From the NCBI RefSeq assembly GCF_000482325.1, contig NZ_AXVA01000012.1, forward strand, positions 124,001 through 188,000: a DNA stretch of 64,000 nucleotides, read 5' to 3'. Under the pieces are notes generated by a model. The model saw only the letters and a list, made by a program, of their open reading frames with translations. It was not told the DNA's origin and did no database searches. Source of the DNA: Bacillus sp. UNC438CL73TsuS30 (GTDB lineage: Bacteria; Bacillota; Bacilli; Bacillales; Cytobacillaceae). The translations under genes and the position numbers were made by a program. Within the stretch, counting starts at the first letter, position 1. Each line of letters begins with the position of its first letter. Below are positions 1 through 9,137 of this stretch, one piece after another.

Positions 1-899
1 GCCAGTGCGGCTCAAGCCAGCAGGCTGTTCACTTCGCGGCACAGGCCATCCTTGCGGGAGATATGGATGTCGTAATAGCTGGTGGTGTTGAAAGCATGTC
101 CCGGGTGCCGATGGGGTCTAGCTATAAAGGATCTGGAGACCCTTTCAGCCCCAATTTAAGAAAACGATTTGAGATGATTCACCAAGGGCTCTCTGCAGAG
201 CGGATTGCTGAAAAATATGGTTTTACCCGAAAGGAGCTTGATCAATTTTCACTCGAAAGTCACGAAAAGGCATTGCGTGCACAAGCCGAGGGCTATTTTG
301 ACAGAGAAATTTTTCCACTTGAAATAACACTTCCTGATGGCACAACAGCGGTTATTAGGGATGATCAGGGGCCAAGAAAAGGAACTTCTTTAGAGGCACT
401 TGCCGGACTAAAAACCTCCTTTGTTGAAGATGGGGTTATTCATGCGGGAAATTCCAGTCAAATCAGCGATGGCGCAGCAGCCCTTTTACTTATGTCCCGA
501 GAAAAGGCAGAGGAGCTGGGGTTAAAACCTCGCTTCCGTGTTCATACCCGTGTTGTCGTTGGATCGGATCCAACCTTGATGCTGACAGGGCCAATCCCGG
601 CCACCCAAAAGGCATTGGAAAAATCAGGTCTATCCATTGATGATATTGATATTTTTGAGGTCAACGAAGCGTTTGCACCGGTACCAATGGCCTGGTTAAA
701 AGAAACAGGTGCAGATCCGGCTAAGCTGAATCCAAATGGAGGTGCGATTGCTTTGGGTCATCCATTGGGCGGCAGCGGGGCACGGTTAATGGTGACAATG
801 ATACATGAGCTTGAACGTTCAGGCGGCCGCTATGGTCTGCAAACAATGTGTGAAGGGCATGGGATGGCAAACGCGACGATTATTGAAAGGCTAGTCTAA
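1..899 (+). CDS. Thiolase (acetyl-CoA C-acyltransferase), 5' end missing
   Basis: The gene enters from outside the window; codons are in frame from base 3. Thiolases cleave 3-ketoacyl-CoA, or condense two acyl-CoAs, in the cytoplasm during beta-oxidation or short-chain acyl metabolism. The first visible codons give CGSS, the nucleophilic-Cys motif, followed by GGVESMS, NEAFA and GGAIALGHPLG with the catalytic His. The C-terminal motif holding the second catalytic Cys reads CEGHG, where most thiolases have CxGGG. The Cys is kept, so the enzyme is probably active. An acyl-CoA ligase starts 18 bp downstream, so the two likely form an operon for activation and thiolysis of an acyl chain. The substrate cannot be read. 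Confidence 0.93.
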   Translation, partial: QCGSSQQAVHFAAQAILAGDMDVVIAGGVESMSRVPMGSSYKGSGDPFSPNLRKRFEMIHQGLSAERIAEKYGFTRKELDQFSLESHEKALRAQAEGYFDREIFPLEITLPDGTTAVIRDDQGPRKGTSLEALAGLKTSFVEDGVIHAGNSSQISDGAAALLLMSREKAEELGLKPRFRVHTRVVVGSDPTLMLTGPIPATQKALEKSGLSIDDIDIFEVNEAFAPVPMAWLKETGADPAKLNPNGGAIALGHPLGGSGARLMVTMIHELERSGGRYGLQTMCEGHGMANATIIERLV

Positions 900-917
900 T
901 ATTCTGGAGGAGATTGT

Positions 918-2504
918 ATGGGAACGACGATTGGAAAAGTTTTCAATTTGACGGTTAAAAAGTTTCCGAATAAGGAAGCGATTTTTGATGTAAGAAAAAA
1001 TGTTCGTTTCACTTATAAAGAATGGAACGAGCGGATCAACAGCCTTGCGAACGCACTTATAAAGGAAGGGGTTAAAAAAGGCGACCGTGTCTCGACTTTT
1101 CTATTTAATACGGAAGAATTAGGGACTGCCTTTTTTGCCTGCGCCAAAATCGGTGCTGTCTTTAACCCGATTAATTTTCGGTTAACTGCTGAGGAAGTTG
1201 CTTATATTTTAGTAGATGCTTCCCCAAAGGTTGTTCTTTTTGAAAAAGCTTTAGAGCCTATCATCGCCAACATCGAGAACCGTTTCCCAGCCATCTCCTT
1301 CTGGTATATTGATGAAGATACGCCCATCTATGCAAAAAACTTTCATGAACAGCTTGGTGCGGTTTCATCCGAAATTTTACAGGTGGAAGTTGATGAAAAT
1401 GATCTATATGCGATTATGTACACAAGCGGGACAACCGGCAGACCGAAAGGGGTAATGCATAGTCATCGGAATATGATTGAGCAAAGTATGTTGGTGATTG
1501 CGGCAAAGAAATATGAAGCGATGGATGTCGGGCTGGTAACCGCACCTATGTTCCATTGTGCGGAACTTCATTGCGCTTTCCTGCCAAGGGTTCATTCGGG
1601 CTGCCGTAATGTGATTCTGCACCAATTTAATCCAAAAAAAGTTCTTGAATTAATCAGTCGGGAAAAAGTCACGAAATTTTTTGCTGCTCCAACAATGTGG
1701 AATATGCTTCTTCAAGAGGAGTTGAGCCAATATAACCTTAGAAGCTTGAAGCTTGGTTTATATGGAGCTGCTCCAATGGCGCCTTCCCTTGTCCATGCTT
1801 GCCACGACCGCTTGGGAATATCCCTCGTACAGGCATATGGAATGACTGAGATGGGGCCGGCGATTTCCTTTTTATCTGAAAGCGATCAATTGCGGAAAGT
1901 GGGCTCTGCAGGCCAGGCCTGCTTAAATCATGATATTCGGGTTGTCCGTCCAAGAGAGGATGGTCCATCCGATCCGGATGATATTCTGCTTCCAGGCGAA
2001 CCTGGTGAAATTATTGTTCAGGGGTCGTGCATGATGCTTGGCTATTTTGGCCGGGAAGAGGCAACAGAAAAAGCAATGTATAAGGGCTGGTACCACTCAG
2101 GGGATATTGGCTATATGGATGAAGAGGGCTATCTTTTTGTAAATGATCGTGTGGATGACATGATTATCAGCGGCGGGGAAAATATTTACCCGCGCGAGGT
2201 AGAGGATACTTTACATGCTCATACTGGAGTCCTGGATGTCGCAGTAGTCGGGCAGCCGGATGACCGTTGGGGTGAGACGGTAACTGCTTTTGTTGTGAAA
2301 AAAGATGCCGCTGTCACCGAACAAGAGTTGGATGATTACTGTAAGAACAGCGACAAATTAGCAAACTATAAACGGCCGAGAAAGTATGTTTTCTGTGAGG
2401 CGCTGCCGCGGAATGCCAGCGGGAAAATTCAAAAGTTTATATTACGGAAAAAGTTAGAGGAACTGTTTGCTCAAGGGGCCTCATTTGGGAAAGCTCAACA
2501 ATAA
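918..2504 (+). CDS. AMP-forming acyl-CoA ligase (fatty-acid--CoA ligase family)
   Basis: A 528-residue ANL-superfamily enzyme that would adenylate a carboxylic acid and transfer it to CoA. The ATP/AMP-binding motif YTSGTTGRPKG lies near residue 168. Other core motifs follow: YGMTEMGP, then GWYHSGDIGYMDEEGYLF, the hinge DRVDDMIISGGENIYP, and the C-terminal PRNASGKIQK with the catalytic Lys. Length is typical of medium- or long-chain fatty acyl-CoA synthetases. ATG start with GGAGGAG seven bases upstream. It follows the thiolase gene closely and is probably co-transcribed. The substrate (fatty, aromatic or branched acid) is not decidable from sequence. Confidence 0.93.
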   Translation: MGTTIGKVFNLTVKKFPNKEAIFDVRKNVRFTYKEWNERINSLANALIKEGVKKGDRVSTFLFNTEELGTAFFACAKIGAVFNPINFRLTAEEVAYILVDASPKVVLFEKALEPIIANIENRFPAISFWYIDEDTPIYAKNFHEQLGAVSSEILQVEVDENDLYAIMYTSGTTGRPKGVMHSHRNMIEQSMLVIAAKKYEAMDVGLVTAPMFHCAELHCAFLPRVHSGCRNVILHQFNPKKVLELISREKVTKFFAAPTMWNMLLQEELSQYNLRSLKLGLYGAAPMAPSLVHACHDRLGISLVQAYGMTEMGPAISFLSESDQLRKVGSAGQACLNHDIRVVRPREDGPSDPDDILLPGEPGEIIVQGSCMMLGYFGREEATEKAMYKGWYHSGDIGYMDEEGYLFVNDRVDDMIISGGENIYPREVEDTLHAHTGVLDVAVVGQPDDRWGETVTAFVVKKDAAVTEQELDDYCKNSDKLANYKRPRKYVFCEALPRNASGKIQKFILRKKLEELFAQGASFGKAQQ

Positions 2505-2509
2505 TAAAG

Positions 2510-2547
2510 AAGGTTGTCAAAAAGCTGCCTGGCTTTTTGGCAACCTT
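2510..2547. terminator. Bidirectional hairpin terminator
   Basis: A 16-bp stem (2510-2525 with 2532-2547, one G-T pair) around a 6-base loop sits between the acyl-CoA ligase gene and the convergent small gene at 2552-2725. The minus-strand copy has the better T-rich tail, so it may serve both genes. Confidence 0.7.
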
Positions 2548-2551
2548 TAAG

Positions 2552-2725
2552 TTAAAAGAAATGGTGAAAAACAGCAGCAATCGACCGGACTATAAGGTGA
2601 AAAAGCCCTACAATTAATCTCCATATCAGACCTAATATCCCCTCAAAGATACACTCAAAAATTTCTTCAAATACATAATGACGGATTTTTTTCTTATGTT
2701 TTTTCTTTTCTTTAAATGGTTTCAT
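2552..2725 (-). CDS. Small basic/hydrophobic membrane-type protein, 57 aa
   Basis: Unrecognised short protein. Reading the minus strand from the ATG at 2725 gives MKPFKEKKKHKKKIRHYV, a strongly basic start. It is followed by an uninterrupted hydrophobic stretch (FEGILGLIWRLIVGLFHLIV) and an FHHFF end. A GAGGG stretch lies about 8 bases upstream of the start. The basic-then-hydrophobic layout suggests a single-pass or peripheral membrane peptide. It converges on the acyl-CoA ligase and shares the hairpin at 2510-2547. Its composition looks coding rather than random, but without homologues the call stays moderate and no function is proposed. Confidence 0.6.
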   Translation of the reverse strand: MKPFKEKKKHKKKIRHYVFEEIFECIFEGILGLIWRLIVGLFHLIVRSIAAVFHHFF

Positions 2726-2867
2726 TTCAGGTGCCCTCTTTAGGTCTTTGATTTACTTATATTGTAATGGATTGTCTCATTAAAAAAAATACCCATTAAT
2801 TGTAACTTAAATCCACTTCAAGTGCTGTCCAAAAAAGCTCCTTATATGACTATAGAATTCGATGCTC

Positions 2868-2900
2868 AAAAACTCGTATAATGGAAATACGAGTTTTTTT
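2868..2900 (+). terminator. Terminator-like hairpin in the recQ leader
   Basis: A 12-bp perfect stem (2868-2879 with 2887-2898) and 7-base loop end in a T tract just before the recQ ribosome binding site at about 2905-2911. No gene on this strand ends nearby, so it could work as a leader attenuator. It also contains a TATAAT (2877-2882) that could instead be a -10 element, though no good -35 is visible. Confidence 0.45.
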
Positions 2901-2919
2901 AATAGAAAGGAGTGACAAG

Positions 2920-5049
2920 ATGCTTCAACAAGCTCTTCCAATATTAGAAACGTATTTCGGGTACAAATCCTTTCGTAAGGGGCAAGAGCAGGCGATCCGC
3001 TCTGTATTAGAAGGAAATAATACGATTTGTGTAATGCCGACTGGTGGTGGTAAATCGATTTGCTATCAAATCCCAGCAATGGTGCTTCCGGGAACGACCA
3101 TCGTCATCTCACCGCTGATTTCCTTAATGAAAGACCAAGTCGATGCCCTTATCCAGGCAGGAATTCCTGCAACATTTATCAACAGTTCCCTAAGCTATAA
3201 CGAAGCAAATGAGCGAATTCGGGACTCTAAACAGGGGAAATACAAGCTTTTATACATAGCACCTGAGCGCCTGGAATCTCAGGAATTCATTGAGGACCTT
3301 AAACAAATGGAAATTCCGTTAGTAGCTGTTGATGAAGCCCACTGTATTTCACAATGGGGACATGATTTCCGGCCGAGTTATCGCCATATACAACAAATGG
3401 TAAATAACCTTCCGCAGAAACCTATCGTCCTTGCTTTGACAGCAACAGCTACACCAAAAGTTCGCGAAGATATTTGCACACTGCTTAAAATTGATGAAGA
3501 GAACACGGTGATGACAGGTTTTGAACGGGAGAACCTTTCTTTTTCTGTTATTAAGGGACAGGATCGTTTTAAATTTCTCATTGATTATATTAAAAAGAAT
3601 GAAAAGGAAGCCGGGATTATTTATGCCGCAACCAGGAAGAATGTCGACCAGCTTTATGAAAAATTAAAGAGAGAGAACATAGAGGTTGCACGGTACCATG
3701 CGGGGATGGGAGATGTGGAACGCGCCAAAGAGCAGGATCGATTTTTGGAGGATAAAGCCTCCGTGATGGTTGCTACATCAGCATTTGGAATGGGAATAGA
3801 TAAGAGTAATATAAGATACGTCCTCCATTTTCAGCTTCCCAAAAACATGGAAAGCTATTATCAAGAAGCCGGGCGTGCAGGACGAGACGGTCTTGATAGT
3901 GAATGTATTCTTCTGCATTCCTCACAGGATGTGCAAATTCAGCGCTTCCTGATTGACCAATCCAGTGACCGAAGCCGAATGACGCAGGAATTAGAAAAAC
4001 TGCAGCAGATGGTTGATTACTGCCACACCGAAAACTGTTTACAGGAATTTATTTTGCATTATTTCGGGGAAACCGAAACTAAAACCTGCGGCAGATGCGG
4101 AAATTGCTTAGATTCCCGTTCAAGTGTGGATGTTACGAAGGAAGCGCAAATGGTGCTGTCTTGTATGATCCGAATGGGACAGCGCTTCGGAAAAACGCTT
4201 ATCTCACAAGTGTTAACAGGCTCGAAGAATAAAAAAGTAACCGATATGGGCTTTAACACGCTCTCTACATTTGGAATCATGAAGGACCAAAGTGCGAAGG
4301 ATGTCGGTGATTTCATAGAGTTTCTGATTTCTCAAGATTTAATTGCCATTGAACAAGGAACCTTTCCGACACTTTATGTTCCGCCAAAAGGCAAAGAGGT
4401 TCTTTTGGGAAAACATCAAGTTCATCGCAGGGAAATTGTTACCGTCAAACAAGTATCCAAGAGCGACCCATTATTTGAAGTATTACGTGAGGTTAGAAGA
4501 AAAATTGCTGAAGCGGAGAAAGTACCTCCGTTTGTGATTTTTTCAGATGCAGCGTTAAAGGATATGTGTGCAAAACAGCCGAAATCTAGTGATGCCTTTT
4601 TACAGGTTAGCGGTGTTGGTGAAATGAAGCTGCAAAAGTATGGTCTCGATTTTATTCAGGCAATTCGCGAGTTTTGCGAGGCCAATCCTGAATACCAAAG
4701 TGAGCTAACATCCGAAAAGCAGCCGGCAAAAAAGCCTGCGAAAAAAGCGGTAGGGGACTCCCATTTAGAAACCCTCAAGCTTTATCAAAACAACCTTTCC
4801 ATAAAGGAAATTGCAAAACAGCGGGATTTATCCTTAAGTACCGTTGAAAACCATTTAATCCAATGTGCTCAGCAAGGGCTTGGAGTTGATTTTTCAACCA
4901 TTATTCCTTCTAAATATATACCATTATTGGAAAAAGCAGTTGAAGAAGCTGGACCAGAACGCTTAAAGCCGATTAAGGAGCTTCTACCGGACGAAGTAAG
5001 CTATTTCATGATTAAGGGCTATCTTTATTTCATGAGTAAAGAAAAATAA
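2920..5049 (+). CDS. recQ: ATP-dependent DNA helicase RecQ
   Basis: A 3'-5' superfamily 2 helicase for recombination and repair, 709 residues. Domains in order: helicase core with Walker A MPTGGGKS (about residue 43), DEAH box VDEAHCISQWG, TATAT, and motif VI YYQEAGRAGRDG. Then come an RQC zinc-binding region with the C...CGRCGNC cysteines, an HRDC domain (about 515-595) and a C-terminal helix-turn-helix extension (LSIKEIAKQRDLSLSTVENHL). The length fits the long bacterial RecQ form with HRDC. The ATG at 2920 is chosen over the in-frame ATG at 2881. It has AAAGGAG at the right distance, and the first 13 codons of the longer form fall in a leader hairpin. Confidence 0.93.
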   Translation: MLQQALPILETYFGYKSFRKGQEQAIRSVLEGNNTICVMPTGGGKSICYQIPAMVLPGTTIVISPLISLMKDQVDALIQAGIPATFINSSLSYNEANERIRDSKQGKYKLLYIAPERLESQEFIEDLKQMEIPLVAVDEAHCISQWGHDFRPSYRHIQQMVNNLPQKPIVLALTATATPKVREDICTLLKIDEENTVMTGFERENLSFSVIKGQDRFKFLIDYIKKNEKEAGIIYAATRKNVDQLYEKLKRENIEVARYHAGMGDVERAKEQDRFLEDKASVMVATSAFGMGIDKSNIRYVLHFQLPKNMESYYQEAGRAGRDGLDSECILLHSSQDVQIQRFLIDQSSDRSRMTQELEKLQQMVDYCHTENCLQEFILHYFGETETKTCGRCGNCLDSRSSVDVTKEAQMVLSCMIRMGQRFGKTLISQVLTGSKNKKVTDMGFNTLSTFGIMKDQSAKDVGDFIEFLISQDLIAIEQGTFPTLYVPPKGKEVLLGKHQVHRREIVTVKQVSKSDPLFEVLREVRRKIAEAEKVPPFVIFSDAALKDMCAKQPKSSDAFLQVSGVGEMKLQKYGLDFIQAIREFCEANPEYQSELTSEKQPAKKPAKKAVGDSHLETLKLYQNNLSIKEIAKQRDLSLSTVENHLIQCAQQGLGVDFSTIIPSKYIPLLEKAVEEAGPERLKPIKELLPDEVSYFMIKGYLYFMSKEK

Positions 5050-5105
5050 TCATATAGCTTTTTGTCGATATTTCCCGGGAATTTGAAAATAATGTAGATT
5101 TGAGG

Positions 5106-5135
5106 GGCTGCAAAAATTATCGTTTGCGGCCTTTT
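5106..5135 (+). terminator. recQ terminator
   Basis: A 9-bp GC-rich stem (5106-5114 with 5123-5131, one G-T pair), 8-base loop, then TTTT. It lies 57 bp after the recQ stop and before the yfkAB ribosome binding site. Confidence 0.7.
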
Positions 5136-5216
5136 GGGTCATGGTTTTCTTGCTAAGAGAATATCTTATGTTAGAATGGGAAAGGTTTTGAAAGACTGAT
5201 AGTAAGGAGATTTATC

Positions 5217-6335
5217 ATGCCAAATATGAAGAAAATCACCCCATTGTTTGATCCGTGGGAAGCCTATTTAGATGTTGAGCAACATGGAAAACTTCAATTA
5301 AGTAATATTGAATTCACAACAACGACCCTTTGTAATATGCGCTGCGAGCATTGTGCAGTTGGATATACCTTACAGACAAAGGATCCAGAGGCACTTCCGC
5401 TTGAATTGCTCCTGCAACGGTTAGAGGAAATTCCGATGTTAAGATCGCTTAGTATCACTGGCGGTGAGCCGATGCTTTCCCTTTCCTCGGTAAAAAATTA
5501 TGTAGTGCCAATTTTAAAATATGCTCATGAGCGTGGTGTTCGGACACAAATTAATTCCAATCTAACCCTTGAATTGGATCGATATGAAATGATTGTTCCG
5601 TACTTGGATGTTTTACATATATCACACAACTGGGGAACCGTGGATGATTTTGTCGAGGGCGGTTTTGCCAGAATGGAGAAGAAACCGAATTATAAACAAC
5701 GAGAAAAATATTTTGAAAGAATGATTGAAAATAGCCGAGAATTGGTGAAGGCGGGTGTAATGGTTTCGGCGGAAACGATGCTGAATAAGCGGACATTACC
5801 GTATTTGGAAAAAATCCATCGGCAAATTGTCGATGAAATGCTCTGTCAGCGCGTTGAGGTTCACCCGATGTACCCCAGCGATTTTGCCAGCAGCCTTGAG
5901 ACATTAACGCTGGACGAAATTCGAGGGGCGATTCATCATTTACTGGATGTTAGAGATGAAAATGTGTGGATGCTGTTTGGGACGCTGCCATTCTATCCTT
6001 GCAGCCAAAACCAAGAAGATTTAGATCTTTTGAGACGTTTATATGAAAGTAAAAATGTAACTGTCAGAAATGATCCTGATGGTCGTTCACGTCTAAATGT
6101 AAACATTTTTAACGGTGATATTATTGTCACAGATTTTGGCGATACCCCGGCGCTTGGTAATATTCAAACGACAAGGCTTGAGGATGCTTATCAAGCCTGG
6201 CAAGCTTCGAGTATCGCAAATGAATTAAATTGTCACTGTCCGGCTGTTTCATGCCTTGGTCCGAATATCTTAGTGAAAAACAGTTATTATAAAGAACTTG
6301 ATTTTACTACTTTAGAAGCGAAAATTGCAAAGTAG
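5217..6335 (+). CDS. yfkAB: Radical SAM protein of the YfkAB family
   Basis: A cytoplasmic radical SAM enzyme of unknown substrate. The [4Fe-4S]/SAM-binding triad appears as CNMRCEHC near residue 39, followed by the GGEP motif (SITGGEPM). The C-terminus carries extra cysteines (NCHCPAVSCLG), an auxiliary-cluster-like CxC-type signature known from the YfkAB family, in which B. subtilis yfkA and yfkB are read as one gene. Here the gene is one continuous 372-codon frame. ATG start with AAGGAG seven bases upstream. It stands alone between recQ and a convergent MFS gene. The reaction is unknown. Confidence 0.85.
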   Translation: MPNMKKITPLFDPWEAYLDVEQHGKLQLSNIEFTTTTLCNMRCEHCAVGYTLQTKDPEALPLELLLQRLEEIPMLRSLSITGGEPMLSLSSVKNYVVPILKYAHERGVRTQINSNLTLELDRYEMIVPYLDVLHISHNWGTVDDFVEGGFARMEKKPNYKQREKYFERMIENSRELVKAGVMVSAETMLNKRTLPYLEKIHRQIVDEMLCQRVEVHPMYPSDFASSLETLTLDEIRGAIHHLLDVRDENVWMLFGTLPFYPCSQNQEDLDLLRRLYESKNVTVRNDPDGRSRLNVNIFNGDIIVTDFGDTPALGNIQTTRLEDAYQAWQASSIANELNCHCPAVSCLGPNILVKNSYYKELDFTTLEAKIAK

Positions 6336-6345
6336 CTAAATGAGA

Positions 6346-6370
6346 AGGCCGCATGTTCAACATGCGGCCT
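6346..6370. terminator. Bidirectional terminator between convergent genes
   Basis: Near-perfect inverted repeat AGGCCGCATG with CATGCGGCCT around a short loop. It lies just after the yfkAB stop and overlaps the stop codon of the convergent MFS gene. Confidence 0.75.
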
Positions 6371-7595
6371 ATGCTGTATGCTTTAAAAACTTTGGCTGAT
6401 AGTGGACAGCGGCAAATAAAATCAACCCACTAATAATAAGTAAGGCGCTTGTACTGATGAATACGGCGGAATATCCAAAGGTTCCGGAAATAAAACCACC
6501 GAGCATCGGGCCAATAATATTTCCAAAAAAACGAAAGCTTGTATTATAACCAAGCACTTCTCCTTGCATTGCAATTGGTGCCTCCTGCCGGATATAAGCA
6601 ATTCGGGTCGGAACAACGCCGCCGATCAAAACGCCAAGAACAAAACGGATGATAACCAGCTGCCAAAATTGTGTGACAGCCGCCCCTGGTAAATAAATTA
6701 ACCCTGCCGCCAAGAGGAGGATGATTAAGATTTTCGTATATCCGTACTTGTCCGAGATTTTCCCCCATTTTTTCGTCATCATTAAGTTTCCTAGGCCAGC
6801 AGCGGAGAAGGCAATACCTGAATACAATGCGACATTTGTTTTTCCATGCAGGTCACTGACAAATAAAGAGAGAATCGGCTGAACACTAAAATGAGCAATC
6901 TGTTCAAGCGATGAAAGTAATATAACCGTAAGAAAAACAGGATTTTTTACGATATGCATTAAAACCTCTTTACTTGAGTAATGAGATTTCGTGCTTTTGC
7001 TGGTTTCAATCCGGAACTCTTTGGTGAAAATAACCAACAGGGCTGATATGAAAATGGAGATGGATGTCCATTTAAAGGAGGTTGCATATCCAAGTGAATC
7101 CGCTAGAACGCCCCCAAGCATGGGACCTAATAACGAGCCGGTAATACTGCCTGTCTGAAGTGTCCCCAATACTCTTCCAGCTATTTTTTTCGGAGTTTGT
7201 GTTGAAATGTATGCCTGGGACATGGAAATAAAACCAGAGAAAAACCCCATGAAGAAGCGAAGCATAAATAATTGAAAAACAGATTGAGCAAACCCCATTA
7301 GTAAGATGGAGGTTCCCATACCTACTCCAGAATAAATGAGAATTTTCTTCCTGCCAAACCGATCGCCAACTTTCCCCCAAATAGGCGAAAAAATAAAAGC
7401 GGACACAAAGGTGATTCCAAAAGTTAATCCAGACCAGTGTTGTACATACCTTTCTGAAAAGTTCCCCATCGACTCAATATATAGTGAAATAAAAGGCAGC
7501 ACCATCGTCATACTGCCGCCAACAAAAAAGTTGGCAAACCACATAATCCTTAGGTTTCGCTTTGCACTTTCCTGTTGATACACGATAAATAGCAC
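6369..7595 (-). CDS. MFS efflux transporter (drug exporter-like)
   Basis: A 12-helix major facilitator of 408 residues in the cytoplasmic membrane. The inter-helix 2/3 loop carries the family motif as GKVGDRFGRKK, and the second half repeats it in weaker form (GKISDKYG). A motif-C-like GSLLGPMLGGVLAD in helix 5 is typical of drug:H+ antiporters such as the PmrA/YttB group. The start is uncertain: the frame opens at GTG 7595, but GTG 7583 is also possible with a distant AGAAAG. It diverges from the SAM-riboswitch operon and is not covered by the riboswitch. The substrate is unknown. Confidence 0.85.
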   Translation of the reverse strand: MLFIVYQQESAKRNLRIMWFANFFVGGSMTMVLPFISLYIESMGNFSERYVQHWSGLTFGITFVSAFIFSPIWGKVGDRFGRKKILIYSGVGMGTSILLMGFAQSVFQLFMLRFFMGFFSGFISMSQAYISTQTPKKIAGRVLGTLQTGSITGSLLGPMLGGVLADSLGYATSFKWTSISIFISALLVIFTKEFRIETSKSTKSHYSSKEVLMHIVKNPVFLTVILLSSLEQIAHFSVQPILSLFVSDLHGKTNVALYSGIAFSAAGLGNLMMTKKWGKISDKYGYTKILIILLLAAGLIYLPGAAVTQFWQLVIIRFVLGVLIGGVVPTRIAYIRQEAPIAMQGEVLGYNTSFRFFGNIIGPMLGGFISGTFGYSAVFISTSALLIISGLILFAAVHYQPKFLKHTA

Positions 7596-7712
7596 TTCTT
7601 TCTAAATATATTTCGTTTATCTAAATATTATAGTGCCGAATTGAATTTTATTACAATGAAAGTTTCATTAGAAAAAGTTAAAGTTATTCTATTAGAAATA
7701 TTCAAAACACTA

Positions 7713-7740
7713 TTGACAATTTGATAATAGGAGTTAAAAT
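7713..7740 (+). promoter_or_regulatory. Sigma-A-type promoter of the SAM-riboswitch operon
   Basis: TTGACA at 7713-7718 and TAAAAT at 7735-7740 with a 16-bp spacer. It sits about 40 bp upstream of the riboswitch aptamer, where its promoter is expected. Confidence 0.7.
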
Positions 7741-7778
7741 AAGCTTATTATAAAAACTAGATTCATATAATATTGCGT

Positions 7779-7889
7779 TCTCTTATCAAGAGTGGCAGAG
7801 GGACTGGCCCGATGATGCCCAGCAACCGTTCCTAATCGGAATTGGTGCTAAATCCTGCAAAACAATTATTTGTTTTGAAAGATAAGAGA
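7779..7889 (+). promoter_or_regulatory. SAM riboswitch (S-box) aptamer
   Basis: Typical S-box sequence: closing helix P1 formed by CTCTTATC (7780-7787) and GATAAGAG (7881-7888), followed by AGAGTGGCAGAGGGAC and the hallmark GATGATGCCCAGCAACC. The downstream AGAGAGG (about 7885-7891) can pair with CCTCTCT of the terminator at 7917-7947. SAM binding stabilises P1 and frees the terminator, switching the operon off when SAM is plentiful. It controls the ABC transporter that begins at 8009. Confidence 0.95.
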
Positions 7890-7916
7890 GGAGAAATCTC
7901 TTTTTACTAGTGATTT

Positions 7917-7947
7917 AAACCTCTCTTTTCAGAGAGGTTTTTTTATT
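7917..7947 (+). terminator. S-box expression-platform terminator
   Basis: A 10-bp stem AAACCTCTCT with AGAGAGGTTT followed by a long T run. Its 5' arm overlaps the predicted antiterminator partner of the SAM aptamer, the usual S-box off-switch. Confidence 0.9.
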
Positions 7948-8008
7948 TTTAAAAAAGGGACCCTCCATCTTGGTATAAGACAGCAATAGAAAAAGGGGGA
8001 GCATTTCG

Positions 8009-9124
8009 ATGAGGAAAAATCTATTAAAAAGCACACTCGTTTCAGCACTTACAGCCACACTATTATTATCAGGCTGTGCTTCGGGAGGTACGACAAAGCA
8101 AGCAAGCGAAGACAAAAATGTTTCATTAAAAGGTGTACCAGCTGCGTATGCGAAGGGAAATCATTTTAAAATTAAAGTCATCCGTAAAATCGGAGGAGAC
8201 GATCATACAGCACAATTTTTAGCTGGTGCCAAGCAAGAAGGGGAAGCACTTGGCTTCCAAGTCGATGTATTTACCGCTAATGGCGATACTGCTAAATTCC
8301 ATGATGCGATTAACCAAGCATTGGACCAAAACTATGATGGTTACATTATTTCTCATGGAGATGATGATGCAACGGTCAATGATGTGAAGAAGATTGTTGA
8401 AAAAGGGAAAAGCGTCGTTACCTTCGACTCAAATCCAAAAATAGCGGATGTGGATGGTGTCACGTTAACTTCTCAAGATGATGAAAAGCTAGCACAATTA
8501 ACCCTCGATCAATTAGTAAAAGAAACAAACGGAAAAGCCAATATTGCCTATCTTTGGGTAGACGGATTCCCAGCAATGGTTAGAAGAAATAAGATTTATC
8601 AAGATGTTCTTAAGAAAAATCCTGGTATTAAAGAAGTGGACCGTTTTGGTGTAGCGGCTGCTGATACAAGTGTCCAAACGCAAAATGCGGTTGCCGCAAT
8701 GTTAAATAAATATCCAAAAGGTAAATTAGATGCGATTTTTGCCACATGGGATGCCTTTGCGATTGGTGCTGCACGTGCTCTTAAAGAAGCAGGACGTGAA
8801 GAAGTGAAAATCTATGGAATTGATGTTTCAAACTCCGATTTACAAGAAATTCAGCGTCAAGGCAGTGCTTGGAAATATACGGCTGCCGTTGACCCTAAAT
8901 TGATTGGTGCAGTCGATATGAGAATTTTAGCTAAAAAACTAGCAAAAGAGGATACACCAAAAACATATGACCTTGAAGCATCGCTAGTATCACAAAGTGA
9001 TCTGCAAAAGTCCAAGCAGCCTGTAAATATGGTAAATCTTGTAGAAATCATCCCAGGATGGGGTCAATCTACTGCATTTGAAGAGGATTGGATGAAGACA
9101 TTAAAAGATCATTACAAGAAATAA
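8009..9124 (+). CDS. ABC transporter substrate-binding lipoprotein, ribose/galactose class
   Basis: A 371-residue periplasmic-binding-protein-like lipoprotein on the outer face of the membrane. It has a basic N-terminus, a hydrophobic signal and the lipobox LLSGC with Cys at residue 23. The body fits the type I sugar-binding fold (family of RbsB): IGGDDHTAQFLAGAKQEGEA at the first strand-helix, DQNYDGYIISHG, FATWDAFAIGAARALKEAG and YGIDVSNSDLQEI. ATG start with AAAGGGGGAG upstream. It is the first gene after a SAM riboswitch, so the ligand is probably a sulfur metabolite carried on a sugar (inference), with 5-methylthioribose a natural candidate. A hairpin separates it from the ATPase gene. 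Confidence 0.88.
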   Translation: MRKNLLKSTLVSALTATLLLSGCASGGTTKQASEDKNVSLKGVPAAYAKGNHFKIKVIRKIGGDDHTAQFLAGAKQEGEALGFQVDVFTANGDTAKFHDAINQALDQNYDGYIISHGDDDATVNDVKKIVEKGKSVVTFDSNPKIADVDGVTLTSQDDEKLAQLTLDQLVKETNGKANIAYLWVDGFPAMVRRNKIYQDVLKKNPGIKEVDRFGVAAADTSVQTQNAVAAMLNKYPKGKLDAIFATWDAFAIGAARALKEAGREEVKIYGIDVSNSDLQEIQRQGSAWKYTAAVDPKLIGAVDMRILAKKLAKEDTPKTYDLEASLVSQSDLQKSKQPVNMVNLVEIIPGWGQSTAFEEDWMKTLKDHYKK

Positions 9125-9137
9125 TGCAGTTTTGATC

